DNA from: Constrictibacter sp. MBR-5
GTDB taxonomy: Bacteria; Pseudomonadota; Alphaproteobacteria; JAJUGE01
Direction: 5' to 3'
Assembly: GCF_040549485.1 (NCBI RefSeq)
Contig: NZ_JBEPTK010000008.1
Location: 124,001-188,000 of the forward strand
Length of the DNA: 64,000 bases
The notes beneath the pieces are model-generated. The model did no database searches and was not told where the DNA came from. It saw only the letters and a list, made by a program, of their open reading frames with translations. Of the stretch, positions 48,949 to 60,188 are shown piece after piece. The position numbers and the translations under genes were made by a program. Numbering within the stretch: the first letter of the stretch is position 1; each line of letters begins with the position of its first letter.

Positions 48949-49785
48949 TTGACCGACGGTTCGGAGTTCCTCGTGCGATTCTGGGGTGTGCGCGGAAGCA
49001 TCGCCTGCCCCGGTCCCGAGACGGCACGCTACGGCGGGAATACCGCGTGCGTCGAGATGCGCTGCGGCTCCCACGTGCTGACCTTCGACGGCGGCACGGG
49101 GTTGCGGCCGCACGGCAAGGCACTCGCGGCGGAGGGTCCGCTCGACGGCGACCTGTTCCTGACCCACACGCATTTCGACCACATCATCGGCATCCCATTC
49201 TTCGCGCCCGCCTTCGATGCGAAGTCGCGCTTCCGCGTGTGGGCCGGGCACCTCATGCCGCACGGGTCGAACGTGTGCGACGTGCTGCGGCTGATGATGC
49301 GCTCGCCGCTCTTCCCCGTCCCCGTCGAGATATTCAAGGCGCAGATCGACTATTGCGACTTCGGCGCCGGGGAGACCCTCACCCCGCGGCCGGGGATCAC
49401 GGTGCGGACCGCGCCGCTCGACCATCCCGATGGTGCCACCGGCTACCGCGTCGAATTCGGCGGCCGGTCGGCCTGCTATGTCACGGACACCAACCACGTG
49501 CCAGGCAAGCCGAACGCCGAGATCCTCGACCTGATCCGCGGCGCGGACATCGTCATCTACGACGCGACCTTCACCGACGCCGAGCACGAGCGCTATGCCG
49601 GCTGGGGCCATTCCACCTGGCAGGAGGGCGTGCGACTCTGCAATGCCGCCGGGGTGGGGAAGCTGGTGACGTTCCACCACGACCCGGAGCGCACCGACGA
49701 GGCGCTCGACGCGCTCGCGGCGGAGATGGAAGCGATGCGGCCCGGCTCGCTGGTCGCGCGCGAGGGCATGGTCCTGAAGCTGTGA
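48949..49785 (+). CDS. Metallo-beta-lactamase-fold hydrolase
   Basis: MBL-fold protein of 278 residues. F-W-G-V-R-G-S-I and the G-G-N-T-A-C stretch at the N-terminus are followed by F-D-G-G-T-G and the metal motif T-H-T-H-F-D-H (near residue 74). Other ligands are expected at D-H-P-D-G, D-T-N-H and H-H-D-P. The TTG start at 48949 gives an N-terminus aligned with the family. The open phosphodiesterase-like variety is suggested by the G-G-N-T opening. Its stop TGA lies in a GTGA sequence, and a tandem array of the same junction follows. Confidence 0.88.
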   Translation: MTDGSEFLVRFWGVRGSIACPGPETARYGGNTACVEMRCGSHVLTFDGGTGLRPHGKALAAEGPLDGDLFLTHTHFDHIIGIPFFAPAFDAKSRFRVWAGHLMPHGSNVCDVLRLMMRSPLFPVPVEIFKAQIDYCDFGAGETLTPRPGITVRTAPLDHPDGATGYRVEFGGRSACYVTDTNHVPGKPNAEILDLIRGADIVIYDATFTDAEHERYAGWGHSTWQEGVRLCNAAGVGKLVTFHHDPERTDEALDALAAEMEAMRPGSLVAREGMVLKL

Positions 49786-49804
49786 AGGCCCTGAAAACTG
49801 TGAC

Positions 49805-49889
49805 GGGCCCGAAACTGTGACGGGCCCGAAACTGTGACGGGCCCGAAACTGTGACGGGCCCGAAACTGTGACGGGCCCGAAACTGTGAC
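49805..49889. repeat. 17-bp tandem repeat spanning a start-stop junction
   Basis: Five perfect units of GGGCCCGAAACTGTGAC at 49805, 49822, 49839, 49856 and 49873, preceded by a weaker copy that includes the stop of the MBL gene (49783-49785). Each unit contains GTGA. The unit is not a multiple of three, so consecutive GTG codons fall in different frames; only the last (49885) opens the methyltransferase frame. Confidence 0.92.
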
Positions 49890-50739
49890 GGGCGACGGCG
49901 CGCGAGCGCGGCTGCGCACGCTGCGATTCGGGCTGGCCACGCTCCTCGGCCGCCGGCCGCGCGGCTTCTTCCTCCCCTACCGCTATGCAGCGTCGACCGT
50001 TCCGCCGCAGCACTATCCCGAACTGGAGTCGCTGTTCCGGGCGGCGGAGCCGGCGTTCCTCGGCCTGCTCGACGAGATCGACGCACACGCCGCGGCGCTG
50101 ACCGCGATCGGCGTCGCGCCGCCACCCGCGCCCCGGTGGGACCAGGACTGGTTTCCGCGACTCGATGCGGCGGCCGCCTATGCACTGATCCGCCGCCACC
50201 TACCCGAGCGGATCGTGGAGGTAGGGAGCGGCCATTCCACCCGATTCATGGCCCGTGCCGTCGCAGACGCCGGCCTGCACACGCAGATCGTCGCCATCGA
50301 CCCCGCGCCGCGCGCCGCGATCGACGGCCTGGGGCTGGACCTACGGCGCGGTACGCTGCAGCAGGCACTCGACGGCGCTGACGAGATCTTCCGGTTCGGC
50401 GCACGCGACGTGCTGTTCGTCGATTCCAGCCACCTTCTCGTGGCCGGCAGCGACGTCGACCTGCTTCTGAACCGCGTCGTCCCCCGTCTCCCCACCGGCG
50501 CCCTGCTGCACGTGCACGACGTCTTCCTGCCCGACGGCTATCCTGCAGCCTGGGGATGGCGCGGCTATAACGAGCAGAACGCGATCGGCCCGCTGCTGGC
50601 GCATGGCGCCTTCGAACTGCTGTTCGCCAGCCGCTGGACCGCGACGCGCCTCGCCGCGCGGATCGACCGCTCTATCCTGGCGCGCCTGCCGCTGCCCGAC
50701 GGGGCCTGGGAAACGAGCCTTTGGCTGCGGCGGCGGTGA
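49885..50739 (+). CDS. SAM-dependent methyltransferase
   Basis: Class I methyltransferase of 284 residues. The SAM-binding motif I-V-E-V-G-S-G-H-S-T-R is near residues 110-120, followed by I-V-A-I-D-P and the V-D-S-S-H segment. The first 100 residues are helical and match no family I know. The only in-frame start near the core is the GTG at 49885, inside the last copy of the 17-bp repeat; its frame is fixed by how many units are present. Upstream MBL and downstream cyclase genes have no clear shared pathway. Confidence 0.8.
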   Translation: MTGDGARARLRTLRFGLATLLGRRPRGFFLPYRYAASTVPPQHYPELESLFRAAEPAFLGLLDEIDAHAAALTAIGVAPPPAPRWDQDWFPRLDAAAAYALIRRHLPERIVEVGSGHSTRFMARAVADAGLHTQIVAIDPAPRAAIDGLGLDLRRGTLQQALDGADEIFRFGARDVLFVDSSHLLVAGSDVDLLLNRVVPRLPTGALLHVHDVFLPDGYPAAWGWRGYNEQNAIGPLLAHGAFELLFASRWTATRLAARIDRSILARLPLPDGAWETSLWLRRR

Positions 50740-50823
50740 AAGCCGCGTGCAGCTTTGCCGCCGGTGAATGCCGTCACGCGAAAATGAGCCCTCGGTGCGG
50801 CGGAAACGGCTAGCCTGGGGACC

Positions 50824-52191
50824 ATGACGAAGCTCAGACCGCTTCGCTTCCGCGCGCCGCCGGGCCGGCCTCGGCACCGGTTGCCGGCCCGCGTCCAGGC
50901 GGCAATCCAGGCGGAACAGGATCGGAGCGAGATCCTGATCGGCTGGGTGCAGTTCGGCGTCGTCGCAGCTTTCGGCCTCCTCTACTTCATCTCGCCGAAG
51001 ACCTTCGCGCCGGATGCGCCCTTCCGCCCGGTCCCGTGGGTGCTCGGCGCCTATGCCGGATTCACCCTGCTCCGGCTGGCGACGGCCTATCGAACGCGGC
51101 TGGCCCCCTGGTTCCTGGCGCTCTCCGTGGCGGTCGACGTGGCCCTGCTGCTCGCCCTGATCTGGAGCTTCCACATCCAGTACATGCAGCCGGCGGCCTT
51201 CTATCTGAAGGTGCCGACGGTCCTGTACCTCTTCATCTTCATCGCCCTGCGCGCGCTCCGGTTCCAGGCGCTCTACGTCCTCCTGGCGGGCGGCCTCGCC
51301 GCCCTCGGCTGGGTCGGGATGGTGGCCTACGCGATCCTGCGCGCGCCGGAAGCGATCACCCGCGACTACGTCCACTACATGACCGCCAACGTCATCCTGC
51401 TCGGCGCCGAGTTCGACAAGATCGTGTCGATCCTCATGGTGGCCGGCATTCTGGCGCTCGCGATCAGGCGCGCCCGGCACATCCTCGAGCGTGCCGTTGC
51501 CGAGGAAACCGCGGCACGCGACCTCTCCCGCTTCTTCGCGCCCGAGGTGGTGGGTCGGATCCGGGGCGCCGAACGGACCGCCCGCGCCGGCCACGGCGAG
51601 CTGCGCGAGGCGACCATGGTGTTCTTCGACGTGCGCGGCTTCACCTCTCTCGCCGCCACGATGCCGCCGTCGGACGTGATGCGCCTCCTCGCCGACTATC
51701 AGGCGCGGCTCGTTCCGGTGCTGCAGGCGCACGGGGGGAGCATCGACAAGTTCCTGGGAGACGGCATCATGTCGACCTTCGGCGCCTCCCGGCCCAGCGC
51801 GACCCACGCCGCCGACGCCATGCGTGCCATGGATGCGGCCATGCGCGCCGCCGACGCCTGGAACGACGAGCGCGCCGCCGCAGGCCGGCCGGCGCTCGTC
51901 ATCCATGCCGGCGCGGCGCACGGGACCATCATCTTCGGCGCCGTCGGCGATCAGTCGCGACTGGAGTACACGGTCATCGGCGACGCCGTGAATCTCGCCG
52001 CCAAGATCGAGCAGGCGAACAAGACCGAAGGGACCCGCGCCCTGGCGACCGCGGCGGCGCATGCCGAAGCCCTCCGCCAGGGTTACGCCCCCCGATCGCC
52101 CTGCGAGATCCGCCCCGGCCGCACCGTCGCCGGCGTCGCCACGCCCGTCGATCTCGCCGTCATTGTCGCCGCGCACGAAGCGCCGGCTTGA
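50824..52191 (+). CDS. Membrane-bound class III adenylate/guanylate cyclase
   Basis: Protein of 455 residues: about six membrane helices in residues 35-215, a helical linker, then a class III cyclase domain. Metal Asp residues are in F-F-D-V-R-G-F-T and L-G-D-G-I-M; the Lys in I-D-K-F-L-G-D favours ATP over GTP; R-x-x-x-N-L-A-A-K follows later (D-A-V-N-L-A-A-K-I-E). It should make cyclic AMP in response to a membrane signal. The ATG at 50824 is 84 bp after the methyltransferase stop. Confidence 0.9.
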   Translation: MTKLRPLRFRAPPGRPRHRLPARVQAAIQAEQDRSEILIGWVQFGVVAAFGLLYFISPKTFAPDAPFRPVPWVLGAYAGFTLLRLATAYRTRLAPWFLALSVAVDVALLLALIWSFHIQYMQPAAFYLKVPTVLYLFIFIALRALRFQALYVLLAGGLAALGWVGMVAYAILRAPEAITRDYVHYMTANVILLGAEFDKIVSILMVAGILALAIRRARHILERAVAEETAARDLSRFFAPEVVGRIRGAERTARAGHGELREATMVFFDVRGFTSLAATMPPSDVMRLLADYQARLVPVLQAHGGSIDKFLGDGIMSTFGASRPSATHAADAMRAMDAAMRAADAWNDERAAAGRPALVIHAGAAHGTIIFGAVGDQSRLEYTVIGDAVNLAAKIEQANKTEGTRALATAAAHAEALRQGYAPRSPCEIRPGRTVAGVATPVDLAVIVAAHEAPA

Positions 52192-52321
52192 GAAGCAACG
52201 CGCGAACCGCTACTTGTCGCCGGAATTCCGCCACACCGGTCGTGCTAGACTCTGTGAAAAGGGGCGCACCGGCCACTACATGCGGTAGAATTCGCCAGCA
52301 ATCGAAATCACCGGGACGATC

Positions 52322-53074
52322 ATGGCCGGTCACTCACAGTTCAAGAACATTATGCACCGCAAGGGCGCGCAGGATGCGAAGCGCGCCAAGATCTTCACCC
52401 GGCTCGGTCGCGAGATCGAGGTGGCGGCGCGTCAGGGTGCGCCGGATCCCGCCGGCAACCCGCGCCTGCGCGCGGCCATCGCCGCCGCGAAGCAGGCGAA
52501 CATGCCGCGCGACCGGATCGACCGGGCGATCAAGAAGGCCTCCGGCGCCGACGGCGACGCGGCCGACTATTCCGAGGTCCGCTACGAGGGCTACGGCCCG
52601 TCGGGCGTGGCCGTGATCGTCGAGGCGCTGACCGACAACCGCAACCGCACCGCCGCCGAAGTCCGTTCGGCCTTCAGCCGATTCGGCGGTGCGCTGGGCG
52701 AGACCAACTCGGTCGCCTTCATGTTCGACCGGGTCGGCGCCATCGCCTACCCGGCGGCGGCCGCCGGTGCGGACGACATCTTCGAGGCGGCCCTGGAGGC
52801 GGGGGCCCAGGACGTCGTCTCCTCCGAGGACGGCCACGAGATCACGACCGCGGTCGAGGACTTGCACCAGGTCGCCGACGCCCTGGAACAGAAGTTCGGC
52901 TCGCCCGAGAGCGCCAAGCTCGTCTGGCGGCCGCAGACCACCGTTCCCGTCGCGGACGAAACGGCGGAGACGCTGTTCAAGCTTCTCGAGATGCTCGACG
53001 ACAACGACGACGTCCAGTCCGTCGTGGCGAACTTCGACATCTCGGAAGAGACGATGCAGCGGCTGGCGAGCTGA
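52322..53074 (+). CDS. yebC: YebC/PmpR-family regulator (TACO1-like)
   Basis: Protein of 250 residues of the YebC family, a DNA- or ribosome-associated factor that is nearly always beside ruvC. The N-terminal [13 protein letters not shown] signature and the later Y-G-P-x-G-V-A are intact. It heads the ruv operon, 55 bp upstream of ruvC. Confidence 0.95.
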   Translation: MAGHSQFKNIMHRKGAQDAKRAKIFTRLGREIEVAARQGAPDPAGNPRLRAAIAAAKQANMPRDRIDRAIKKASGADGDAADYSEVRYEGYGPSGVAVIVEALTDNRNRTAAEVRSAFSRFGGALGETNSVAFMFDRVGAIAYPAAAAGADDIFEAALEAGAQDVVSSEDGHEITTAVEDLHQVADALEQKFGSPESAKLVWRPQTTVPVADETAETLFKLLEMLDDNDDVQSVVANFDISEETMQRLAS

Positions 53075-53129
53075 CCGACGGAGCGGGGAGCCGACATCGC
53101 GGACGGAACGGCAAACGGGGGTCTGGTGC

Positions 53130-53642
53130 ATGCGCATACTCGGCGTCGACCCGGGGCTGCAGAACACCGGCTGGGGCGTGATCGAGTCGGTGGGCAACCG
53201 CCTTCGGCACGTCGCCGACGGCGTGGTGCGCTCGGATCCGACCCTGCCGACGGCGGAGCGCCTGCGCCAGCTGTTCGACGGCCTGATGGCGGTGATCGAG
53301 CGGCATGCTCCCGACGAGGCCGCGGTCGAGGAGACCTTCGTCAACAAGAACCCCTCCTCCACGCTGAAGCTGGGATTGGCCCGCGGCATCGCCCTGCTCG
53401 CACCGGCCACGGCGAACCTGCCCGTCGCGGAATATGCGGCGAAGTTCGTGAAGAAGGCCCTCGTCGGCACCGGCAGCGCCGAGAAGCACCAGGTCGAGAT
53501 GATGGTCGGCCGCCTGCTGCCCGGAATCGTGCCGGCGGGGGCCGATGCGGCGGACGCCCTGGCGGTCGCCATCTGCCACGCGCATCACGGCGGCACCACG
53601 CGCCGTTGGCAGGACTTCGCGGTCGTGCAGGCGGGCCGATGA
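53130..53642 (+). CDS. ruvC: Holliday junction endonuclease RuvC
   Basis: RuvC of 170 residues, which cuts Holliday junctions symmetrically. Catalytic acidic residues: Asp7 (G-V-D-P-G-L), Glu near 68 (V-E-E-T-F), and Asp residues in [10 protein letters not shown] near 140. The ATG at 53130 is the family N-terminus. Stop overlaps ruvA by four bases. Confidence 0.97.
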   Translation: MRILGVDPGLQNTGWGVIESVGNRLRHVADGVVRSDPTLPTAERLRQLFDGLMAVIERHAPDEAAVEETFVNKNPSSTLKLGLARGIALLAPATANLPVAEYAAKFVKKALVGTGSAEKHQVEMMVGRLLPGIVPAGADAADALAVAICHAHHGGTTRRWQDFAVVQAGR

Positions 53643-54250
53643 TCGGCAAGCTGACCGGCAGCTTCGACTCCGCCGGCGAGGACTGGGCGGTCATTGACTG
53701 TGCCGGCGTCGGCTGGCTCGTCCACTGCTCCGGCCGCACGCTGGGGCGCCTGCAGTCCTCCGCCGGCCCGGTCAGCCTCCTGGTCGAGACGCGCTTCCGC
53801 GAAGGCGAGATCACCCTCTACGGCTTCTGGGACGGCACCGAGCGCGACTGGTTCCGCCTGCTGACGACCGTCCAGGGCGTCGGCGGCCGCGTGGCGCAGG
53901 CGATCCTGACCGTGCTCTCCCCGGACGAACTCACCCTCGCCATCGCCGCCGAGGACAAGAAGCGCCTGACGATGGCGGACGGGGTCGGACCGAAGCTCGC
54001 CGGCCGCATCGTCTCCGAACTGCGCGACAGGGTGGGCGCCATAGCGGCGCCGGTGGCCCGGCCGACCGGCACCAAGGTGCGGCCGGCGACGCCGCCGCCC
54101 GCCAGCGAGGATGCCGTCTCCGCACTGGTCAACCTCGGCTTCGCCCGCGTCGAAGCGTTCGGCGCCGTGGCGCGCGCGTCGCAGTCGATCGGCGACGGCG
54201 CCACGGTCGAGGCGCTGGTGAAAGCCGGCCTGCGGGAGTTGGCCGGTTGA
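53639..54250 (+). CDS. ruvA: Holliday junction branch-migration protein RuvA
   Basis: RuvA of 203 residues, the tetrameric junction-binding subunit. It has the OB-fold opening M-I-G-K-L-T-G, helix-hairpin-helix segments (V-Q-G-V-G-G-R-V-A and A-D-G-V-G-P-K-L-A) and the C-terminal RuvB-binding domain from about residue 155. Overlaps ruvC by ATGA and ruvB by TTGA. Confidence 0.97.
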   Translation: MIGKLTGSFDSAGEDWAVIDCAGVGWLVHCSGRTLGRLQSSAGPVSLLVETRFREGEITLYGFWDGTERDWFRLLTTVQGVGGRVAQAILTVLSPDELTLAIAAEDKKRLTMADGVGPKLAGRIVSELRDRVGAIAAPVARPTGTKVRPATPPPASEDAVSALVNLGFARVEAFGAVARASQSIGDGATVEALVKAGLRELAG

Positions 54251-55299
54251 GCGACGACATCGATACCCGCCCGGTCGACGGCAACCTCGCCCCCGGCGAC
54301 ACCGCCGATGCGGCCCTTCGGCCCCAGACGCTCGACGAGTTCGTCGGCCAGGAACTCGTCCGCGACAACCTGAAGATCTTCATCGGCGCCGCCCGCGGCC
54401 GCGCCGAGGCGCTCGACCATGTCCTGCTCGTCGGCCCGCCCGGCCTGGGCAAGACGACGCTGGCGCAGATTGTCGCCCGGGAACTGGGCGTCGGCTTCCG
54501 CGCCACCTCCGGGCCGGTGATCCTGCGCGCCGGCGACCTCGCGGCGCTGCTGACGAACCTGCAGCCGCGCGACGTCCTGTTCATCGACGAGATACACCGC
54601 CTCAGTCCCGCCGTAGAGGAGGTGCTCTATCCCGCGATGGAGGACTTCCAGCTCGACCTGATCATCGGCGAGGGGCCGGCGGCGCGCGCCATCCGCATCG
54701 ACCTCCCGCCCTTCACGCTCGTTGCGGCTACGACGCGCGCCGGCCTCGTCACGACGCCGCTGCGCGAGCGTTTCGGGATTCCGCTGCGTCTGCAGTTCTA
54801 CACGGTGGAGGAACTGACCGGCATCGTCGCGCGCGGCGCGCGGATGCTCGGCATGGCGCTCACCCGCGACGGCGCCCGCGAGATCGCCCGTCGCGCCCGC
54901 GGCACGCCGCGCGTCGCCGGCCGCCTGCTGCGCCGCGTCCGCGACTTCGCCGCGATGGCCGAGCGCAGCGAGATCGACCGCGCCGTGGCCGACGCGGCGC
55001 TGCTGCGGCTGGAGGTGGACGACCGCGGCCTCGACGCGATGGACCGGCGCTACCTGCAATGCCTGGCGACCCACTATCTCGGCGGTCCCGTCGGCGTCGA
55101 GGCCCTCGCCGCCACCCTCGCCGAGCAGCGCGACGTACTGGAGGAAGTCATCGAGCCCTTCCTGATCCAGCAGGCGCTGGTCCAGCGCACGCCGCGCGGC
55201 CGCATGCTGTCGCCATCGGGCTACGGCTATCTCGGCCTGCCGATGCCCGAGGGCACCGGCCGCCAGGCCGAACTGTTCGGCACCGGGGACGAGCCGTGA
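54247..55299 (+). CDS. ruvB: Holliday junction helicase motor RuvB
   Basis: RuvB of 350 residues, the AAA+ hexamer that drives branch migration. Walker A G-P-P-G-L-G-K-T at 63-70, Walker B L-F-I-D-E-I-H at 111-117, the arginine-finger region G-I-P-L-R-L and the C-terminal winged helix (R-T-P-R-G-R). The start is TTG at 54247, overlapping the ruvA stop; the rare codon fits coupled translation. Its stop overlaps ybgC. Confidence 0.97.
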   Translation: MSDDIDTRPVDGNLAPGDTADAALRPQTLDEFVGQELVRDNLKIFIGAARGRAEALDHVLLVGPPGLGKTTLAQIVARELGVGFRATSGPVILRAGDLAALLTNLQPRDVLFIDEIHRLSPAVEEVLYPAMEDFQLDLIIGEGPAARAIRIDLPPFTLVAATTRAGLVTTPLRERFGIPLRLQFYTVEELTGIVARGARMLGMALTRDGAREIARRARGTPRVAGRLLRRVRDFAAMAERSEIDRAVADAALLRLEVDDRGLDAMDRRYLQCLATHYLGGPVGVEALAATLAEQRDVLEEVIEPFLIQQALVQRTPRGRMLSPSGYGYLGLPMPEGTGRQAELFGTGDEP

Positions 55300-55772
55300 G
55301 CGCGCCGCCACAGGAAGCGCCGGCGGCGCAGCATCCGCCGACCGGCCGTGTGGCCGGAAAGGTGCATGTCCTGCCCGTCCGGATCTACTACGAGGACACC
55401 GATGCCGGCGGGATCGTCTATCATGCCAACTATCTGCGGTTCGCCGAGCGGGCGCGGACCGAGATGATGCGGCTGGTGTCCGGCGGCGACGACGAACTGA
55501 CCATGTCGCATTACGGGCTGGCCTTCGTTGCGCGCCGATGCACCGTCGACTATATCGCGCCGGCGCGCCTCGACGACGCGGTGGAGGTGCATTCGCGGAT
55601 GCTCGACGTGCGGGCGGCGAGCCTGCTGGCCGAACAGACCGTGCGGCGCGACGGCACCGACATCGCTCGGATCGAGATCCTCCTGGCCGCCATCGGCGCG
55701 GACGGGCGGCCGGCGCGGCTGCCGCGGCCGATTCGGACGGCACTTGTCGCGCTCACGGAACGTTCAACCTGA
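55296..55772 (+). CDS. ybgC: Tol-Pal-linked acyl-CoA thioesterase YbgC
   Basis: Hot-dog thioesterase of 158 residues. The active-site [13 protein letters not shown] (near residue 33) is intact. YbgC hydrolyses acyl-CoA or acyl-ACP and is the constant first gene of the tol-pal cluster. It has a GTG start that overlaps the ruvB stop (GTGA), so the Ruv and Tol operons are joined. N-terminus is 20 residues longer than usual and low-complexity. Confidence 0.93.
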   Translation: MSAPPQEAPAAQHPPTGRVAGKVHVLPVRIYYEDTDAGGIVYHANYLRFAERARTEMMRLVSGGDDELTMSHYGLAFVARRCTVDYIAPARLDDAVEVHSRMLDVRAASLLAEQTVRRDGTDIARIEILLAAIGADGRPARLPRPIRTALVALTERST

Positions 55773-55822
55773 CCATTGCGACCGTCGGCGCCATCCGGCG
55801 GAGCGGAGCGGATTGTAGGTAG

Positions 55823-56548
<726 letters not shown>

Positions 56549-56549
56549 C

Positions 56550-57026
56550 GTGGCGGGTCCGATCCAGGTTCCGGGCGACCGGCCGCGCGGACGGCGTGGC
56601 CACCGGCCGATGGCCGAGATCAACGTGACCCCGTTCGTCGACGTGATGCTCGTGCTGCTGATCATCTTCATGGTGACGGCCCCGCTCCTCACGGTCGGCG
56701 TGCCGGTCGACCTGCCGCAGACCCAGGCCAACCAGCTGTCCGACCCGAAGGAGCCGCTGGTCGTCTCGATCGACGCCCGCGGCCAGGTCTTCGTCCAGGA
56801 GACGCCGGTTGAGCTCTCCGATCTCGGCCCGCGCCTCGTCGCCATCCGCGGTGCCAAGGCGGACACGGACATTTACGTCCGCGGCGACAAGGGCATCGAC
56901 TATGGGCGCGTCATGGCGGTGATGGGCGCGCTCAACAGCGCCGGCTTCGCGCGCGTCTCGCTGGTCGCCGAGTTCCCGCAGGACGCTACGGCGCCGACGC
57001 CGACACCCCGCCCGAGAGGACGTTAG
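56550..57026 (+). CDS. tolR: TolR
   Basis: Protein of 158 residues with one transmembrane helix (I-N-V-T-P-F-V-D-V-M-L-V-L-L-I-I-F, residues 27-44) bearing the essential Asp34, then a periplasmic domain. GTG start two bases after the tolQ stop. C-terminus has Pro/Thr-rich tail. Confidence 0.95.
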   Translation: MAGPIQVPGDRPRGRRGHRPMAEINVTPFVDVMLVLLIIFMVTAPLLTVGVPVDLPQTQANQLSDPKEPLVVSIDARGQVFVQETPVELSDLGPRLVAIRGAKADTDIYVRGDKGIDYGRVMAVMGALNSAGFARVSLVAEFPQDATAPTPTPRPRGR

Positions 57027-57029
57027 CCG

Positions 57030-58118
57030 ATGCGGCGGGCGATCGTATGGTCGGTAGCGCTGCACGCCGCGGTCCTGCTGCTGGCGCTCGTCGGCGTGCC
57101 GCTGTTCCACACGCCGCGGGACATGTCCGCCGCCCCCATCGCCGTGTCGCTCGTCCGGATCTCGGACCGCACGAGCATGCCCCAGACCGACCCGTCCGAG
57201 GCCGACGACGCGCCCGCGAAGCCGGCGAGCCCGCCGGCCGCGCGCCGCGAGCCGCCCAAGGCCGAGCCGCCCAAGCCGGAACCGAAGCCCGAACCGCCCA
57301 AGGCCGAAACGCCGCCGCCGCCGAAGCCGGAACCGCCGCGCCAGGTGGCGCAGGTGCCCCCGAGGCCCGAACCGCCGCCGCCGCCGCCGCCGCCTCCCAA
57401 GCCGGAACCGCCGCTGCCGAAGCCCGAGCCGCCGAAGCCCGCTCCGAAGCCGGAACCCAAACCGGAGCCGAAGCCCGAGCCCCCGAAGCCGCCGGTGCAG
57501 ACGAAGAAGGAGCCCGAGCCGCCAAAGCCGGAGCCGAAGCCCACGCCGCCGAAAGTGGCCGAGAAGCCGAAGCCCCAGCCGAAGCCGGAGCCCAAGCGGG
57601 ACGAACTGGCAGACATCCAGAAGGCCCTGCGCGACGTGCGCAAGCCGGAGCCGCAGCGTCCACCCGCCAAGGAGCCGCCGAAGCCCGCACCGCCGAAGAA
57701 GGACGATTTCGCCGACCTCGCCAAGACGGTGAAGGATCTGGCGCCGTCGGCCGCGGCGCCGCAGCGGCAGTCGACCGCCTCGGCGCGGCCAAGTTCCACA
57801 CGCTTCGCCGGCGAGCTGACGATGAGCGAGGAGGATGCGCTCCGGCGCCAGATCGAGCGCTGCTGGAACGTGCCGGCGGGCGCGCGCGACGGACAGGATC
57901 TTATCGTCGAGGTGCGCGTTAGCCTGAACCAGGACGGCAGCGTCCGGGATGTCCGTGCCGCCCCGTCGCCGCGGATGTCCGACCCATTCTACCGGGCGGC
58001 CGCGGAGAGCGCGGTCCGGGCAGTCCAGCGCTGCAGTCCGCTCAACGTGCCGCCGGACAAATATTCGTCGTGGAAAGAGATGACCCTCACCTTCAACCCG
58101 AAGGATCTTCTCGGCTGA
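57030..58118 (+). CDS. tolA: TolA
   Basis: Protein of 362 residues. One N-terminal helix ([16 protein letters not shown]), a very long Pro/Lys/Glu-rich periplasmic arm (residues 45-240), and the C-terminal TolA domain (from about 265: [11 protein letters not shown], then [10 protein letters not shown], two Cys nearby). The repeated K-P-E-P/K-P-A-P arm spans the periplasm; its skewed base use is normal for this protein. Confidence 0.93.
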   Translation: MRRAIVWSVALHAAVLLLALVGVPLFHTPRDMSAAPIAVSLVRISDRTSMPQTDPSEADDAPAKPASPPAARREPPKAEPPKPEPKPEPPKAETPPPPKPEPPRQVAQVPPRPEPPPPPPPPPKPEPPLPKPEPPKPAPKPEPKPEPKPEPPKPPVQTKKEPEPPKPEPKPTPPKVAEKPKPQPKPEPKRDELADIQKALRDVRKPEPQRPPAKEPPKPAPPKKDDFADLAKTVKDLAPSAAAPQRQSTASARPSSTRFAGELTMSEEDALRRQIERCWNVPAGARDGQDLIVEVRVSLNQDGSVRDVRAAPSPRMSDPFYRAAAESAVRAVQRCSPLNVPPDKYSSWKEMTLTFNPKDLLG

Positions 58119-59494
58119 TGAACACCGCTCTCATCGAGACCGGCGCGCCGCGCCGCACGGGCACCCTCGGCCGGGCCCTCGGCCGGGCGGGGCTCGCCCT
58201 GATGCTCGTCTTCGCCGCCGCGGCGCCCGCCGCCGCCGAACTGCGCCTGGACATCACCCGCGGCCAGGTCGAGCCGATGCCCATAGCCATCGTGCCCTTC
58301 GGCGCCGAGGCAGGCGGCGAAGCCGGCGTCGGCCGCGACGTGGCCCAGGTGGTGACCTCCGACCTGGAGGGTTCGGGCCTCTTCGCGCCGATCGACCCGC
58401 GCGCCTTCATACAGGCACCTGAAACCCTCGCCGCCGGCCCGCGTTTCGCCGACTGGCGCGCCGTCAACGCCCAGGCGATGGTCCACGGCTCGGTGACGCG
58501 CCAGCCCGACGGGCGCCTGCGCGTCGAGTTCCGCCTCTGGGACGTCTATGGCGAACAGCAGATGGCCGGCTTCGCCTACCACACCCAGCCGCAGAACTGG
58601 CGCCGCGTCGCCCACATCATCGCCGACGCCATCTACAAGCGGATCACCGGCGAGCAGGGCTATTTCGATACGCGCATCGTCTATGTCGCCGAGAGCGGCC
58701 CGCCGCAACGCCGCGTCAAGCGCCTGGCGATCATGGATCAGGACGGCGCGAACCAGCGTTTCCTGACCAGCGGCGACAATCTCGTGCTGACGCCGCGATT
58801 CTCGCCGACCGCGCAGGAGATCACCTACCTCGCCTACGACGAGGCGGGCCCGCGCGTCCACATGTTGAACATCGACACCGGACAGCGCGAGGTGCTGGGT
58901 CGTTTCACCGGCATGACCTTCGCCCCGCGCTTTTCGCCCGACGGCGACGCGGTCATCCTCAGCCTGTCGCGGGACGGCAACGCCGACGTCTATTCGATGG
59001 ACCTGCGGACCCGGCAGATCCGGCGCCTCACCGAGCATTCGGCGATCGACACCTCGCCGTCCTACTCGCCCGACGGCAAGCAGATCACATTTAACTCCGA
59101 TCGCGGCGGCAGCCAGCAGATCTACGTGATGGACGCGACCGGCGGCAACGTGCGCCGCATCAGCTACGGCGAGGGCCGCTATGCCACGCCGGTGTGGTCG
59201 CCGCGCGGAGACCTCATCGCCTTCACCAAGATGCAGGGGGGCCGCTTCTATATCGGCGTGATGCGCCCCGACGGTTCGGGAGAGCGCCTGCTCAGCGAAT
59301 CCTTCCAGGAGGAGGGTCCGACCTGGGCGCCGAACGGCCGCCTGCTGATGTTCTTCCGGAGCTACGCCTCCGACTCGCGCGGCGGTGGCGGCGGTTCGCG
59401 GCTCTATCGCGTCGACATCACCGGCAACGTGTTGCGCGAAGTCCCCACCGGGACGGATGCCTCGGATCCGGCCTGGTCGCCGCTGCCGCCGTGA
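58118..59494 (+). CDS. tolB: TolB
   Basis: Periplasmic protein of 458 residues with a signal peptide (ending A-A-A-E near residue 41), an N-terminal alpha/beta domain and a six-bladed propeller with repeated F-S-P-D-G / Y-S-P-D-G motifs (near 280, 327, 367). It links TolA and Pal. The ATG overlaps the tolA stop by one base (TGATG). Tolerant spacing of 172 bp separates it from pal. Confidence 0.96.
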   Translation: MNTALIETGAPRRTGTLGRALGRAGLALMLVFAAAAPAAAELRLDITRGQVEPMPIAIVPFGAEAGGEAGVGRDVAQVVTSDLEGSGLFAPIDPRAFIQAPETLAAGPRFADWRAVNAQAMVHGSVTRQPDGRLRVEFRLWDVYGEQQMAGFAYHTQPQNWRRVAHIIADAIYKRITGEQGYFDTRIVYVAESGPPQRRVKRLAIMDQDGANQRFLTSGDNLVLTPRFSPTAQEITYLAYDEAGPRVHMLNIDTGQREVLGRFTGMTFAPRFSPDGDAVILSLSRDGNADVYSMDLRTRQIRRLTEHSAIDTSPSYSPDGKQITFNSDRGGSQQIYVMDATGGNVRRISYGEGRYATPVWSPRGDLIAFTKMQGGRFYIGVMRPDGSGERLLSESFQEEGPTWAPNGRLLMFFRSYASDSRGGGGGSRLYRVDITGNVLREVPTGTDASDPAWSPLPP

Positions 59495-59619
59495 CCCTTT
59501 TCTTGCACGTGGAAACAGGCTATAGGCTCGCCTGTCCGACTTGCAGGGGTAATGCGCGTTCGACCGACCGTCACGAACGCAGATCCGCAGACGAGCAACC
59601 ACACAACCGACGAAACTTG

Positions 59620-59648
59620 GGCGGGACCCTTAGGCGCTGGGTCCCGCC
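59620..59648 (+). promoter_or_regulatory. Hairpin between tolB and pal
   Basis: Perfect 10-bp stem (GGCGGGACCC at 59620-59629 with its complement at 59639-59648) and a nine-base loop, 19 bp before the pal ATG. No long U-run follows. It could hold back read-through or shield pal mRNA, so that pal is made in excess of tolB. Confidence 0.5.
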
Positions 59649-59666
59649 TTCGACTTTGGGAGTAAC

Positions 59667-60179
59667 ATGATGCAGCGCAGACTCGTTGCCGCCTTCTCTG
59701 GCCTACTCCTGCTCACCGCCTGCGGAACCTCCCAGGAGACGCAGCCGACGACGTCGACCGGTGCGGGCATGACCGCGCCGACGCAGTCGCGCGGCACGTC
59801 GACGGCCGTCGGCCAGTACCGCCCCGGCTCGCAGGAAGAACTGGCCCAGACCATCGGCGACCGCCTGTTCTTCGGCACCGATCAGCACAGCCTCGATTCC
59901 GAAGGCCGTGCGCGGGCCGAGGCGTGGGCCGGCTGGCTCCGCAAGTACCCGAACGTGTCCGCAACGATCGAAGGCCACGCCGACGAGCGCGGCACGCGCG
60001 AATACAACCTCGCCCTCGGCGAGCGGCGCGCCAACTCGATCCGCGACTATCTGTCGGCGCAGGGCATTGCCTCGGGCCGCCTGCGGACGATCAGCTACGG
60101 CAAGGAGCGCCCGGCCGTCCTCGGTTCGTCCGAGCAGGCCTGGTCGCAGAACCGTCGCGGCGTGCTGACGGTCAACTGA
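59667..60179 (+). CDS. pal: Peptidoglycan-associated lipoprotein Pal
   Basis: Lipoprotein of 170 residues. Lipobox L-T-A-C (Cys19), then a linker and an OmpA-like domain from about residue 70 with the murein-binding E-G-H-A-D-E-R-G-T-R-E-Y-N-L-A-L-G-E-R-R-A segment near 108-128. It anchors the outer membrane to peptidoglycan and is pulled by TolA-TolB. The usual next gene, cpoB/ybgF, is absent: an oppositely oriented receiver gene follows. Confidence 0.96.
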   Translation: MMQRRLVAAFSGLLLLTACGTSQETQPTTSTGAGMTAPTQSRGTSTAVGQYRPGSQEELAQTIGDRLFFGTDQHSLDSEGRARAEAWAGWLRKYPNVSATIEGHADERGTREYNLALGERRANSIRDYLSAQGIASGRLRTISYGKERPAVLGSSEQAWSQNRRGVLTVN

Positions 60180-60188
60180 TCGCTACTG

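Noticed and set aside
49805-49889. Possible CRISPR array
   Set aside because: The 17-bp units are directly adjacent with no spacers, and no cas genes are present.
57230-57660. Unusual Pro/Lys/Glu repeats
   Set aside because: This is the normal long periplasmic arm of TolA.
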